This document shows, in pieces, positions 23,033 through 35,207 of a stretch of DNA of 64,000 bases. The first letter of the stretch is position 1, and each line of letters begins with the position of its first letter. The stretch is from Platanthera guangdongensis (taxonomy: Eukaryota; Streptophyta; Magnoliopsida; Asparagales; Orchidaceae): contig CM077158.1 in NCBI GenBank assembly GCA_039583875.1, forward strand, positions 127,429,221-127,493,220, given 5' to 3'. Made by a program: the position numbers and the translations under genes. The notes under the pieces were generated by a model that worked only from the letters and a program-made list of their open reading frames with translations, was not told the origin of the DNA and did no database searches.

Positions 23033-24176
23033 TCATGGGTAGAATCGCTTCAAGTCATCTCCACTCCAAGTATGGCTCATGGACCCACCCTCCACATCCT
23101 GGAGGTGGTAACCTCCTGTTCTCAGGACCCTCTCAACAATATAAGGCCCTTCCCAATTTGGGTTGAGCTTGCCCACGGGGGCAGACCTCCCTGCAGCGTC
23201 AACTTTCTTTAGCACCAGATCTCCCTCCACAAATTATTTGATCCTGATATGCTTGTCGAAGTATCTTGCCATCCGTCGTTTGACCTCTTCCTACCTGATA
23301 GCTTCTCGTCGTGTAGCTCTTCCACCATGTCTAGTGAGAGCCGTAAGCCCTCTTCATTTTCTAGCATCCAAGCCTCGTCTCCATCGCCTGCAGCCGCAAC
23401 TCATGGGGACTGTACCTCAAATTCCACAGGCAGGACCGCCTCACACCCATGGGAAATTTTGAATGGGTTCTCGCCGGTAGTCGTGTTCAGAGTTGTCCGC
23501 AAGGCCCACAATACTGAGGGGAGGTGTTCCACCCAACTCCCCTTCAAGTTCTCTACCTTCTTCTTGAGCAGATTCATGATAATTTTGTTCGCCGCCTCCA
23601 CCTGAACGTTGCTCCTGGGGTGGTGGATGGAGGCAAACCTGAGGTTGATGCCCAGCTGAGTGCAGAAACTTATAAACTCCATACTTGCAAATTGAGGACC
23701 ATTGTCCGTCACTATTGCCTAGGGCAGCCCGTGCTGACATATGATCTCCCCCCAGACAAAATTTCGGATGACCTGTGACGTGACCTTGGCCAACGCCTTG
23801 ACCTCTAGCCATTTATAGAAGTAGTAGATCATAACCAGGAGGAACCTCCTTTGCCCACTAGCCGGAGGGAAGGGCCCAACTAAATCCATCCCCCAGATAG
23901 CGAACGGCAATGGTGCCGTGATGCTTCGGAGCCTCTGAGCGGGCAAGAGCTGGAGGGGGGCGTAGTACTGGCATTTTTGGCACCTCCTCATAAACTCTGT
24001 GGCATCCTTCCCTAGGGTGAGCCAGAATTACCCCTGCCTGACCGCCCTTGCCTCCACTGTTCTACCAACGGAATGGCTACCACATTCCCTAGAGTGCACC
24101 TCCTCCAGAATTCGCTATGTCTCTTCTTCCGTCACACATCGCGCCAGACGACCCGAAATCATCTTTCGATGCAGGA
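23033..24176 (-). pseudogene. Integrase of element B
   Basis: Zinc-finger remnants near 24000-24170, then CQKCQYYAPLQLLPAQRL and GMDLVGPFPP (first catalytic D) in 23719-23991. The second D (MTDNGPQFAS) is in 23401-23712 and the E is kept in NVQVEAANK (the usual Gly of NGQVE is Val here). The C-terminal domain with NWEGPYIVERV and ...DLKRFYP is 23033-23230 in a third frame. The block is therefore broken by stops and at least one frameshift. It matches A residue for residue over long stretches. Confidence 0.87.
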
Positions 24177-24770
24177 TCACCTCATGCATGAGATAGTGGG
24201 CTGCTTATACCGAAATTGCTTTGCCTCCTTGATCCCCTCAAGGAGTTTACCCGTGAAGAAGAAGGTTATGAAGGGGTCCACCCATGAGGGTCGACAATTT
24301 ATTTCCATGAGCTCTCCTTCCTCGATTGCTGGACGGAACAGATCAGTCAAGGTTGCCCCTCCCCGAGGTCCAAACTTAGCCAACCGATCGGCAGCTATAC
24401 TCTCCTCTCTGGGAACGTGTTGGATAGAGAATGTCCGGAACCCCCCGATGATTGCCCTTACCTTGGACAAGTACTTCACAAAGGTGGGTTCCCGAGCTTC
24501 AAACTCTCCTCGAATCTACGATGCCACCACCAATGAGTCCGTGAAAGCCTCCACATCCTGGATCTCAAGCTCTTTCTCCAAACAAAGGACGGTTATCACA
24601 GCATCGTACTCCACCTGCTTAATAGTTGCTGGAAAGTGCAAGACCACCGCTTGCTCTATGGTGACCCCTTGAGGACTTGTCAATATCACCCCTGATCCGA
24701 GGGATTGCTTTCCCGAGGCTCCATCAACCATCATCTTCCACACCTCCTGCGTCCGCGACTCCTCGGCCCC
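24177..24770 (-). pseudogene. RNase H of element B
   Basis: Starts WKMMVDGASGKQSLGSGVIL, with the catalytic D in VDGAS. EYDAVITVLCLEKELEI follows (family: EYEA, so the catalytic E is changed to D here), then FTDSLVVAS with the third acidic residue. The last block HVPREESIAADRLAKF is in 24177-24479 after a stop. This ribonuclease removes template RNA during cDNA synthesis. It is interrupted by a stop between 24479 and 24516. Confidence 0.83.
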
Positions 24771-24773
24771 GAC

Positions 24774-26233
24774 CTACACACCATAGTCTGCCAAGAAGTC
24801 GACCACCACCTGTGCCTTAATGGAGAGCCTTGGCATGAATGAGATATCAAACTCACTCAACTCGATAGACCACTTGGCCAGCCTGCCCGAGTGCTCCACT
24901 CCTTCAAAAATCTTACGGAGGGGATGGTCTGTCACCACCTTGATCGAATGTGCTTGGAAATATGGTCGGAGTTTCCTGGCCGAAATGATCAAGGCGTGTG
25001 CCAACCTTTCCAGGATAGGGTAGCGAAGCTCCGCCTTCTTTAGGATCCTGCTAACATAGTAGATTGGTAACTGCTTCCTACCCTTTTCCCTATCCAGAAC
25101 AGAGCTCACCGCCTCTACTCCCACTCCGAGATACAAGGCCAGATCCTCCCCCTCCTTTGGGCTTTGAAGTAGAGGAGCCAGGGAGAGCTGCCTCTTTAGC
25201 CCTTGGAAAGCTTCTTCACATTCGGCAGTCCACTCAAACCTTTGGTTACCCCGTAGCACTTTGAAGATAGATGAGCATTTCTCTCCCGACCTGAAGAGGA
25301 ATCTACTCAGGCCAGCCAGCTTGCCTGTCAAGTGCTGGACCTCCTTAGCATTGCTTGGTGACTGTAGTTCTAGGATGGATTTTACCTTATCTGGGTGGGT
25401 TCTACCACCTCTGGGGTCAGAAGATTCCCGAGGAACTTCCCACGGCTTACCCCAAAAATGCACTTTAAGGGGTTCAGCTTCATCTTAAACTTTAGCAAGA
25501 TGGCGAATGACTCCTCTAGGTCCCGAAGGTGTGAGTCAACACCCTTGCTTTTAACCATATGGTCATCAACATAGACCTCCAGGTTCCTCCCCCTTTGGCT
25601 TTGGAAAACTTGGTCCATCATGCGTTGGTATGTATCCCCTGCGTTTTTCAACACAAAGTGCATCATCTTATAGCTGTAGCATCCCTCACTTATGATGAAG
25701 CAGACGTCCTTGACGTCGGGAGGGTGCATTCGGATCTGGTGTTAACCTGAAAAAGCATCCAAAAAACTCATAATTGAAAAACCGACGACTGAATCAACCA
25801 GCGCATCGATTTGAGGCAGGGGGTAACAATCCTTGGGGCATGATTTATTTCATAAAGAAAAGTCAATACACATGCGCCACTTCCCTCCCCCTTTCTTTAC
25901 CATTACCACGTTGGAGACCCAGCCTGGATACTGGATCTTCGAGATGAAGCCAGCCTCCAGAAGCTTCTTGACCTCCTCGCAGATTGGCTCTTCCAGCTTG
26001 GTTGTGATGGTCCTCGTCTTCTGGCGTATGGGGCGCATCCTGGGGTCCAGGTTGAGGCAGTGGCATGCCACATCCACATCGATTCCCGGCATGTCATCCG
26101 CGCTCCAAGCAAAGATGTCGACATTGGTCTGGATGCAAGCCCGCACTCGATCCTGGTCCTCGGCACTCAGACCCCAGCTGATCCACACCTTCTGTACTTG
26201 AGCAGTGCTGGTGAATACTTCAATCTCCACCAC
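24774..26233 (-). pseudogene. Reverse transcriptase of element B
   Basis: N-terminal part 25850-26233: FAWSADDMPGID, RPIRQKTRT, VKKLLEAGFI, YPGWVSNVVMVKK, KWRMCIDF. Central part 25382-25729: SYKMMHFVLKNAG, then EVYVDDHMVKSKG, the YVDD active site. C-terminal part 24774-25463: EVQHLTGKLAGLSRFL, then a connection with YYVSRIL, VVTDHPLRKI and LAKWSIELSEFDI, typical of Tat reverse transcriptase and its vestigial RNase H. Three frames are used, and a gap with an in-frame TAA lies near 25743. Confidence 0.88.
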
Positions 26234-27139
26234 CTCCTCAGTCGGCTCAAGCCGCGACTGCTCCTAGCCGGCCCTTACATCCTCTTCCTGTCCAAACTCT
26301 TCCTCCCCTCCTGCTTCCTCAACTTCCATCACCTCCTCTAGGCTCTCACTCCGCTGCTGCTCAACCTCTACGCCTCTCTGGGACTCCCTCTCAACTCCTC
26401 CTCCTTCCACCTCCACCCCCAACCTTCTTGCAGCTCCAACTCTCCGTCCCTCTGGACCTCCGGCACATCTCTTCCCCTATGCTCCTCCTAAATCTCCTCC
26501 TCCCTGACAACCTCTTCAGTCTCCTTCCTCACCTCCTCTAGGCTCATCTCCTCCTCTCCGACAACCTCTTCATGCGCCGCCATCTCCTTCTCCAACTCCT
26601 CCGCCTCTTCCATCCAAGATATGGTGTTGACTGCCGTAATGTAGCACTGTCTTGCAACCTTCGGGTCCCCTCTGACTCTAACTTGCACCCCTCCATTGTT
26701 GAACTTGAGGCATTGGTGAAAAGTGGAGGGGAAATAGCGGAAGGCGCTGATGAGGGGGCGCCCAAAGATGGCGCTATAGCTGCTCGGGGCGTCCACGATA
26801 ACGAACCTGTAGTTTCGTGACAGGCCCCCCCAACTTCACATGCAGCCCTACTCCTTCTACTTCCTTCCTCTCTCCCAAGAAACCGAACAACGGACCATCC
26901 AAAGCTATGACACTCCTGGTCTCAACCTGCATTTCATCGAAGGCCTTCTTGAAGATCACATTTACAGAGCTCCCGTTGTCCACTAGGATCTTGGAGACCG
27001 TGAAATTTTCTACCGCCGTCTGGATCACCAAGGCGTCGCAGAACGGGTCTTCATAATCCGGCATATCCTCTGATGAAAAGGTAATTTTATCTTTTGGTGG
27101 CGGAGCCTCGGAGGTCGAGGCTACCCCCCTTCGGAACAT
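26234..27139 (-). pseudogene. Protease region of element B
   Basis: The aspartic protease lies at 26774-27139, with active site ILVDNGSSVNVIF (D-N-G instead of the common D-T-G; Asn at this place also occurs in Tat elements). FSSEDMPDYEDPFCDALVI lies upstream and FGFLGERKEVEGV downstream. 26488-26796 in another frame reads APSSYSAIFGRP-LISAF, the conserved block closing the protease, then an acidic Glu-rich linker. That linker region at 26270-26580 is very rich in CTCCTC and CTCC repeats on +. Confidence 0.8.
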
Positions 27140-28767
27140 TGTCTAGAGTCTCCCCTTACGAGCTGCCCAACTCCTCCGTAGATCACCCTGATCCCTCCTC
27201 GAGTTCCTACATCCACCTGGTCCTCGCATTTATCCTCCGTCTCCCCCTGCTACACTTCCATGATCCTTACCGGCAGATCCTACCTCCTCACCCTATGGCT
27301 TCTCTCATTTCCAAGAACTCTGGGCAGGTGGCCATTGCGTGGACCTCCTCCTGATGGAAGTCACAGAGAGGCAAAGCCACCCTGCCCCTTCTTCCTTCTC
27401 CACCATCTCTCCTTCCAGCTCCTCTCCGAGCTCCTCTACTTCCTTGTCTACCTCGACCGATCTCCATTATCTCTTGCTGCTGCTGGAAGCGATCCCTCGG
27501 CCCCTTCCTCCATGCCAGCTGATCGAACCTTCTCGGCTCACGGAAAATATCTCTTCCCTGAAAACCTCCTCCCAACTCCTTGGGGCGAACCTCCTGAGGC
27601 CTCCAACTTATCCGGTTGTTCGGCTCACGGGCCCCCTGTCCTTGATGCTGTCCCTGCTTTCCCTGCTGCCCCTGACCTCGGGGTTCCTCTCTCCTTCTCT
27701 CTTCTCTCTGCTCCCTCCATCATTCTACTTCCGGCTCCTTCACATCATCCTCCGCCAACCTGGCCAGTTTCCTTGCAAATGTCGGATTGGTCCTCTCGAA
27801 GTCTGTCTCCTTTTCCGCCCTCTCCATGAGCTCCTCAAAAGAGAGGGCGGCACTCTCTTCAACTCCATGCTAAAGAAACCCGGCCTCAGTCCCATAGTAA
27901 ACGCGAGAATCAGCGTATACCCTGGGACATCCTGGACCAGGAGGATCTCCTCCAGAAACCAATCCACATAATGTCCCAACATCTCGTCCTGCTTTTGCCT
28001 CACCACAAACAGGCACTCCGTCTCCTTCTTACGCTTCTTCGATGTTGAGAACTGCAACAGGAAACCTCGACGCAGATCCTCGAAACCGTAGATCGACCTT
28101 GCCGGCAACTGGTGGAACCAGTCCCGTGCCTTCTCCTTCAACGTGATGGCAAAAAACCGACACTTGAAGGCATCTGTCATCTGTCTTATCGAAATGACAT
28201 CTTCAAACCACTACACGTGATGTACGGGGTCATCCTTCCCTGAGTAATAGGACATGTAGGGCTCCCGGAACCCCTCCGACATTGGGGCCGAGATGATGAG
28301 CTCACTGAATGGGCTCTTGCCACCTGCCTGCCGAGAGGGCACGTCTCACGGCCTCGGCTGGCTGGCCTGATCCGCGAGACCATGCCCAGGGAAGAGCTCT
28401 CGCACAGCCGCCTCCCTCTCTCCATCATCTGCCGGAATCTCCTTCCCGGGACGCTGGCCTGGGAAGAGCTCTTCGCTCCGCCACATCCCTCTCGCCAGCC
28501 TCCGCCAGGACCTCCTTCCCCGGGCTTTGTCCAGGGGCGTTCTTGCCCAAGAGCGGGACCTCCTCAATCGGGACATGAGGCGTGGCCCACTCGCTCCTTG
28601 CCGAAAAGGCCAAGTTGATGGTCTGCAAGACCTCTCGCTTGAAGTCCACCAGCATCTTCCTCGTCGCCTCCTCTCCCCGGGAGGGGGAACCTCCTGAACC
28701 AAATCCTTCACCTTCACCTCCTGCAATAGGACTAAACTCATGCTTTTCTTGTATCAGCTACCTTCCA
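27140..28767 (-). pseudogene. gag of element B
   Basis: The capsid-like block at 27740-28180 reads MTDAFKCRFFAITLKEKARDWFHQLP and SIYGFEDLRRGFL, the classic plant gypsy gag core. Before it, 28186-28660 has MLVDFKREVLQTINLAF and other pieces in several frames. After it, 27288-27575 is Arg/Gly-rich and ends with a zinc-knuckle-like CDFHQEEVHAMATC (C-X2-H-X4-H-X4-C). The likely start is ATG 28741 (MSLVLLQEVKVKDL). Frames shift repeatedly, so no full capsid protein can be made. Confidence 0.82.
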
Positions 28768-28781
28768 CGCTCACCGCACCA
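28768..28781 (-). other. Primer binding site of element B
   Basis: Minus strand TGGTGCGGTGAGCG, 4 nt inside the LTR edge. Element C has the near-identical TGGTGCAGTGAGCG at the same offset. It begins TGG as all sites matching a tRNA CCA end do, but it is not the initiator-Met site; I could not assign the tRNA. Confidence 0.7.
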
Positions 28782-28785
28782 GAAC

Positions 28786-29455
28786 TGTTGAAGCCAAAAC
28801 TTGACTTCGACAAGAGTTCGAAAAATAGGGGCATAGCCAACACCTACTTGTCCCAATCTCCATCTTCCGACTGGCCGTGAAGGACTAGAAACTGACCCAA
28901 AGCCTCAGCTGGGAGGTCCCACCGCTTACCCGGAAGATCTTTGAGAGCTTCCTCTCCAAATCCAATAGCTGGACTTAGGGCTCCTTAGAAAGAACAGAAA
29001 AATCCTCACAAGTCCCGCGAAAAAAGTCGTGCTTCTGAAGTACCCATATAGGTCTATTTATAGTTTTCTGAGTTGGATCTGCAAATAACCATACTAAGCT
29101 GTCCTAAAATTACCAAAGTACCCCTGGTTGGGTTTGCCAATAGCCAAACACCGCTGTTCTTAAGAGTTATATGTAGACTACCTAGGGAAAAAGGGTAAAA
29201 TTACCCGGGGTAGAAGAGTAAAAACCCCCTTGGGTGTAGAAATGTAAAAACGGCCTTCTTCTTATATGACGAGTAGGGGGAGCACCTAGCAGCGAGACGA
29301 ATCCTCCTGCCCGTCTCGCCAACATTCTTTGCCATGAGGCCTTCTCGCCACTTTGGTCCTACTTGTGCCCTAAAGGTGGGCATCTCACCTACTGCAGTGG
29401 CCCCCCGTCTCGCCCCTTGCGAGTGGACCACCTGGTCCCACTCACATATTAGAAC
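28786..29455 (-). repeat. 5' LTR of element B, first part
   Basis: Starts TGTTGAAGCC on + and matches 16420-17090. It is cut at 29455 by S1 insertion after the duplicated AGAAC (29451-29455) and resumes at 42284. Its TATA box is the reversed TATTTATA near 29056-29063. Confidence 0.92.
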
Positions 29456-31416
29456 TGTTGGGTACATTGGTTTAAATGTACCTGATTTGAAGAAGCCTCA
29501 CCCTACTCAATGATATACATCAAAATGTATTTGATGTGTTTTGAGTTTAGTTGTGCAGGTCAAGTATTTGCAGGGAAAGCAGAAAAGATTCTAAGTCCAT
29601 GTGTCGACACCAAGAGGGAAAGTGTCGACACTTAAGAAGACTTGTGTCGACACCCAGACAAGCAGTGTCGACACATGGAGTAATTGTGTCGACACTAGGG
29701 ATGCATAGTCGACACCAGACAGAAAGTGTCGACACAAGGAGCTGTGTCGACACTCAATGAAGAAAAGTTCAGTGAAGCTGTGTCGACACTTAGCAGCAAT
29801 GTCGACACCTAGAGGAACTGTGTCTACATCAGAAAGTGTCGACACTTGGAGGCTGTGTCGACACTCAGCAAAAGTCAGCAGAGTCTAAGTATAAGTATCG
29901 ACATGATGAAGAATGTGTCGACACTCTGCAGAAGACTCAACACTTGAAGTAAGTGTCGACACAAGAAAGAATGTGTCGACACTCAGCAGAAGACTCAACA
30001 CTTAGCAAAGTTCAACAAAATTCTAAGTACAAGTGTCGACACAAAGGAGATGTGTCGACACTCAGCTAAAGTCTCAACACAAGAAGAATGTGTTGACACT
30101 AAGGAGCTGTGTCGATACTCAGCAAGTATCAACACTGAAGGCATGTGTCGACGCCAAGAAGAAGTGTCGACACTGAACAAGTTCAACACATGAAGATGTA
30201 TCGACACAAAGGAGTTGTGTCGACACTTACAAGAATACAACTAAGTACAGAAGAACAAGGACTTGTGTCGACACACATTATCAGTGTCGACACATGATGA
30301 AGAAGCTGTGTCGAGAAGTGGATTCTACAACACAAGGAGTTGTGTCGACACCTTGAAGGCTAGTGTCGACACTTAGTCAACTTGTGTCGACACTTGGTCT
30401 ATAAGTGTCGACACTTAAAGACAGATTGTCTCGACACTTTCAGACAGTTACAGATTTTTCAAGAACTGACTAGATGACTTGACAGCTGCCATTCCAGCCG
30501 CTCTACTGCACCTGTCAGAGTTGTCAGAAATCAGTTAGGAACCGGACCAGCCGGTTACCATGAAGAAGGCCTATATATAGGCTTATACAGTCTACAGAAA
30601 AAGATGATCAAGGTTGTTGAAAAGCAATTCATTGAAGACTTTCAAGTAAAGTTCTAAGTAGTTGGAGAGAGAGAGCTCCATCCAAGAAGACAGCCGTTGG
30701 AACCAGGCTGAGAAGAAGGGTTCAAACTTTGTTCTGAATCTTAAGTTGCAGAGATCAAAGATCAGCTGCAGAGAATATCAACCCTATTGTGTTCTACATT
30801 CAAGAAGCTTTGAAGAAAAGCCAAGTGAGGTTGATCTCAGCAGAGTTCTTCCAAGAACTCATCAAGAACCTATCAACTCATCTCTCTATTCAAAGTTGTA
30901 GGTATATACACTTTGTATTTTATATTTCTTGTAGGATCCTTAGGGATCTGAGTTGTAAGCCTGTAATTATAGAGGCTGAGTGGTAGGGCCTATGTGAATG
31001 AGTGTAGGAGATCTGTATCTCTGAGTGTAGGCCTGTTGTGGCTGAGTGTAGGCCTTGTGGCTGAGTTTAAGCTTTGTGAAGAAGCTGAGTGTAGGTCTTT
31101 GAAGAAGACTGAGTTGTAGGGCCTTGGGCCTGAGCTGTAGGAACCTGTTTGGGGTTCTGAGTGTAAGATCTGAGGATCTGAGATAGTGGAGGAGTTTGGC
31201 CGAATCTAGTACACTGCTAGATAGGCGAAGGGGGAAAGTGGATGTACCCAAACCTTGGGGAACCACTATAAATCTGTGTGTCCACTGTGTGCATGTGTAA
31301 TTCTGTGGTAAAGTACTTATAACTCTGTGATATAATCTGAATTCTGCCTAAAAAGTATAAAAAGATTTAGTCACCTATTCACCCCCTCTCTAGGTGATTA
31401 GGTACAATTTCTTTCA
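29456..31416 (+). repeat. 5' LTR of S1
   Basis: 1961 bp, TGTTGGGTACATTGG... to ...ACAATTTCTTTCA. A TATA box, CTATATATAGGC, is at 30571-30582, so U3 is roughly 29456-30600. Upstream of it lies the GTGTCGACAC block. Downstream, about 30960-31160, is a run of short repeats around CTGAGTGTAGG. No gene: the small ORFs rich in VDT residues are translations of the palindrome. Confidence 0.95.
29601..30437. repeat. Dispersed palindrome block GTGTCGACAC in U3 of S1
   Basis: The 10-bp perfect palindrome GTGTCGACAC occurs about 23 times exactly in 840 bp, plus many one-base variants (for example at 29707, 30092, 30114). Spacing is irregular, about 15-60 bp, and spacer sequences differ. It lies upstream of the TATA box and is repeated in the 3' LTR (40459-41297). 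Confidence 0.97.
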
Positions 31417-31418
31417 AG

Positions 31419-31430
31419 TGGTATCAGAGG
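31419..31430 (+). other. Primer binding site of S1
   Basis: TGGTATCAGAGG, two bases after the LTR, complementary to the 3' end of initiator-Met tRNA except for the last base. Confidence 0.9.
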
Positions 31431-31508
31431 GAGGTTACTCAAAAAGGGACATAACTGTCTGAGTAGATCCTGTTGGCAGATTAAGTGAAATCAAGAAAAT
31501 CAAGAAAC

Positions 31509-33518
31509 ATGGGTTCAACAGAGAATTATAAGGAACTTGGATTCATGAAGCTACCCATTTGCAGAAAAGAAATTTTTGGCATCTGGAAGGAAAGGGTGAG
31601 ACTATTTATGGAAGCCTCAGACCCTAGGATATATATCATAGTTAAAGAAGGGCCATATGTGCCTATGAAGGTTTCAGTCTTAGATGCAAATCAGAGAACA
31701 CCTAAGGACTTCTCTAAAATGACAAAAGATGAGATAATTCTAGCCACAAAGGACAAGAGGGCTCAGAATATCATTGTGAGTTCCATTGATGATGCTACCT
31801 TTCAGAATTTAATACACTGTAAGACATCTAAAGAGATGTGGGATACCTTGATAGTGTATATGGAGGGTTCTGAAGAAGTGAGTCAAGACAGAAAGTCTTT
31901 GCTAAACCAAGAGTATGAAAGTTTCAGGCAAGGTAGGACTGATAGCATAACAGAATGCTATAAGAAGTTCTATAGAATTGTGAATGAGCTAATGTCCTAT
32001 GACAGAGAATTCAGTAATTATGAGTTAAATGATTAGTTCTTGAGGTCCCTAACAAAGGATTGGGACACCTAGATCTGTGCCATTAGGGAAATGGCCAAGT
32101 TAGCAGATATCTCACCTCCAACTTTGTTTGGAAAACTGCTATCCTATGAAATGCAGTTGATGGTGAGGAAAGAAGAGGAGAAGTCTACCAGAATTGAGAA
32201 TAAAGAAAGAACAGTGGCATTTAAAACAGAAGCCCCCAGAAAATACAGAAGTAAGTCACCAACTCCACCTCCTAAAGTAGCTGAGACTGAGTCAGATGAT
32301 TCAGAAAGCAGAAAGTCTAAAAGAAGTGAAAGTGATGAGGACTTTGCAGCCTTCACAAGACACTTTCAAAAGTTCCTAAAGAAGAAACAGTGGAGGGCTA
32401 AGCCATCCACAGCACAGAGGTCATCAAAGAATAACAGAAGAAAGCCCAAGTCAAATAGAACTTCATCATCAAAGATAGTTTGTTATTGTTGTAACAAATA
32501 AGGACATGTTGTTGCTGACTGTCCTGAGAAGAGAAAAGAATCTACTGATAAGAAAAAGACACAATTCAAGGGCAAGAAGGAAAGGTCTTTTGTTGCCAAG
32601 AAGGACAAGGGCATATCAGACATGTCTTCTTCAGAATCTGAGTCAGAAGCTGAATCTTACATAGGACTATATGCTGAACAAGAAGAAAAAGAGTTCATCC
32701 AGATAATGAACTCTATATATGAGCAAGAGGACACTCAGCTCCAAGGACTGATGGCCTTAACTGAAGGTGACAAAATTCAGGAGCAGCCTGTACCCAGTAA
32801 GGTATAAAATTGTTCTTTAAGTTCAATTTATTGTGCTAGTTCAGAATCAGATTCATCATCATCAAGTGATGAGAGTGCATCTGAGTCTGAAGATGATATT
32901 CATAAATTGATTGATGAATATAGAGTTCTGTTGCAAGCATTTAAGAAAAGCAAATCCTTGGCCAAGAGTCAGGCTAAGGAGATTGCAAGTCTCAAAGTGG
33001 CTGCAACTGATTTTGAGAAGTTGTTTGATCAAAAACTTAATGAGATAGCCAGACTGAAAAACATAACTGTTATTCAGATGGGGACTATAACATTTAAGAA
33101 TGATCAAATCAGAAAGCTTGAGATTAATCTTCAGAAGGAAAGAGATATAGTTGCTAGGTTTTCTAAACCAAAGTCTGTTCTACCTTTGATTGATGAGTTT
33201 ACACCTCACAAGGGTAAAGCTGGACTAGGGTTTACTAAACCTGCTAGGACTGTTCAGTCCAAGTCTAAGGACAAAGCCCCAGCTCTCAACAAGACAGCTG
33301 TAGTTAAAACAGCAAGGGATGTACCTAAGCAAAGGTACAATAGGTTTGAGTGCTGGTGCTGTGGCAAGGTAGGCTACTATGCCATAGACTGTTGGCACAA
33401 TTCTAGTGCCAAGTTGAGTAGCAAAGTGCCTGTTGGAAGACCTGCAGGTAGCTTTGTTAAGAGGCAAACTAACCAGCACCAAGGACCTAAGAATTCTTTG
33501 GGTTCTAAGGTCAACTAA
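31509..33518 (+). pseudogene. gag of S1
   Basis: The likely start is ATG 31509 (MGSTENYKELGF). Copia capsid signatures: FGIWKERVRLFMEASDP, IIVKEGPYVPM, TSKEMWDTL, ITECYKKFYRIVNEL. The first zinc knuckle is near 32488-32522: C-Y-C-C-N-K-stop-G-H-V-V-A-D-C, with the stop inside the finger. A second knuckle-like CWCCGKVGYYAIDC (33351-33392) has Tyr in place of His. Between them is a Ser/Glu-rich and coiled-coil-like stretch. All pieces share one frame with pol. Stops are at 32034, about 32070, 32499, 32805 and 33516, and no frameshift is needed. Confidence 0.88.
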
Positions 33519-33524
33519 TCTGTT

Positions 33525-35207
33525 TTGCAGGTGAGTCCAAGTGGCCATGCCCCAATATGGTACTTGGACAGTGGATGTTCCAGACATATGACTGGAACTA
33601 GGGGATTGCTAAAGGACTTCACACCAATCAAGGATGGTCCTAAAGTCACCTTTGGTGGTTCTAAAAAAGGAATCATCAAAGGTTTTGGTAACATTTCTAG
33701 CACCCATATTACTATTACTCAAGTGGCTTATGTTGAAGGTTTGAAACATAACCTTATTAGTATAAGTCAATTGAGTGATTTAGGATATGACATCCCATTT
33801 GTCAAAGATGGTTGTCATATCAGGAGGTCAAATGATCAAGAGATCATTTTGACAGGTTATAGAAAAAGAAATGTCTATTGCCTAGACATTATGTGTGAGA
33901 CCAATGGTTCTCCAGTGTGTCTTGTAGCTGATGAGAAAGTCTCTCATTGTGTCAAATGGCACAAGAGGCTAGCCCATCTTAACTACAAGACAATTGGCAA
34001 ACTCTATAGCAAAGAGTTAGTGAGGAATGGTCCTCATGTTAAGTGTATTAAAGATGGAATATGCTCAGCTTGTCAAAAGGGCAAGCAGACTAGATCCACC
34101 TTTAGTAGCATTGAAAACAAAGATGCTGTGAGGTGCTTATACCTCTTGCATATGGATCTCTTTGGTCCTATGTCAGTTCACAGCCTAGGTAGGAAGGTCT
34201 ATACCTTTGTAGTTGTAGATGACTACTCAAGGTTTTCCTGGGTGTTCTTCCTTAAACAGAAATTTGAAACACCTAGAATCTTCTATAGCTTTGTCAAACA
34301 AATTCAGAATGAACTAGACAGTACAGTGGTCAAGATAAGAAGTGATCATGGTACTGAATTCCAGTCTGATAGCATGACAAAACTATGTGAAGATTTTGGG
34401 ATATTTCAGGAATTTTCTTCACCAAGAACACCTCAGCAAAATGGCATTGCTGAGAGGAAAAATAGAACCTTGATTGAGGCTGGTAGAACCCTATTAAATG
34501 ATAAATCTCTCCCAGAATATTTCTGGGCTGAGGCAGTAAATACTGCGTGCCATGTAATTAATAGGGCTACCATTACTAAAAGCCACAACAAGACCCCCTA
34601 TGAGATTGTGAAAGGCAGAAAACCAAACCTATCCTACTTCAGGATCTTTGGTTGTAAGTGCTTTATACTTAACAATTTAAAGTCTTACTTGACTAAGTTT
34701 GCTGCCAAGTCCCAAGAGGGGATCTTTGTTGGGTACAGCAATAATAGTAAGGCTTATATGGTCTACAACTTGACTACACAAGTTGTAGAAGAGTCTGTAC
34801 TTGTAGTATTTGATGAAACTAGACTTATTAACAATGAGTTGTCTAGTAGTATTTGCAGCTCCACAGGTGTGACTGAGAAGATGGACAAGCTCACTATAGA
34901 AGAAGGACCTACTGCAAGACAGCAGGTAGAAGATAGTGGCTGTTGTCCAGGGGGAGTACTACATGTACCTAATGAAGAAGAAGTTCAAGGAGTACAGCAA
35001 GATGAAGAAACTGAAGAAGTTCAACCTGAAGCCAGGATGCCTCCAGCTAATAGGCATCTTAGAGATCATCCAGCAGATCAAATCATTGGTGATCTAAGAC
35101 AAGGGTTACAAACAAGGAGCAGAAATCTGAGTGCAGTGCTCTACTCCAGTTTTGTATCCCAAGTAGAGCCAAAGAAGTTTGAAGAAATCATCCTAGACCG
35201 TCATTAG
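33525..35207 (+). pseudogene. Protease and integrase of S1
   Basis: 560 open codons. Protease active site: YLDSGCSRHMTG at about residues 14-25 (D-S-G). The pre-integrase zinc segment holds WHKRLAHLN and CSACQKGKQTRS. The integrase core has MDLFGPMS (D), IRSDHGTEF (D) and PQQNGIAERKNRT (E), followed by PYEIVKGRKPNLSYFRIFG and GIFVGY. The tail is acidic, and the frame stops at TAG 35205-35207, where the family usually has Trp (TGG to TAG). It continues in the same frame into the reverse transcriptase. Confidence 0.93.

Noticed and set aside
23163..24672. Plus-strand ORFs opposite to B pol
   Set aside because: They are shadows of the minus-strand integrase and RNase H; no homology of their own.
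29547..30240. ORFs rich in VDT/CRH residues in the S1 LTRs (also 40365-41098)
   Set aside because: They are translations of the GTGTCGACAC palindrome in U3, upstream of the TATA box.
29601..30437. CRISPR-like appearance of repeated motif and variable spacers
   Set aside because: Spacing is irregular (about 15-60 bp), the repeat is only 10 bp, it is duplicated in both LTRs, and the sequence is eukaryotic.
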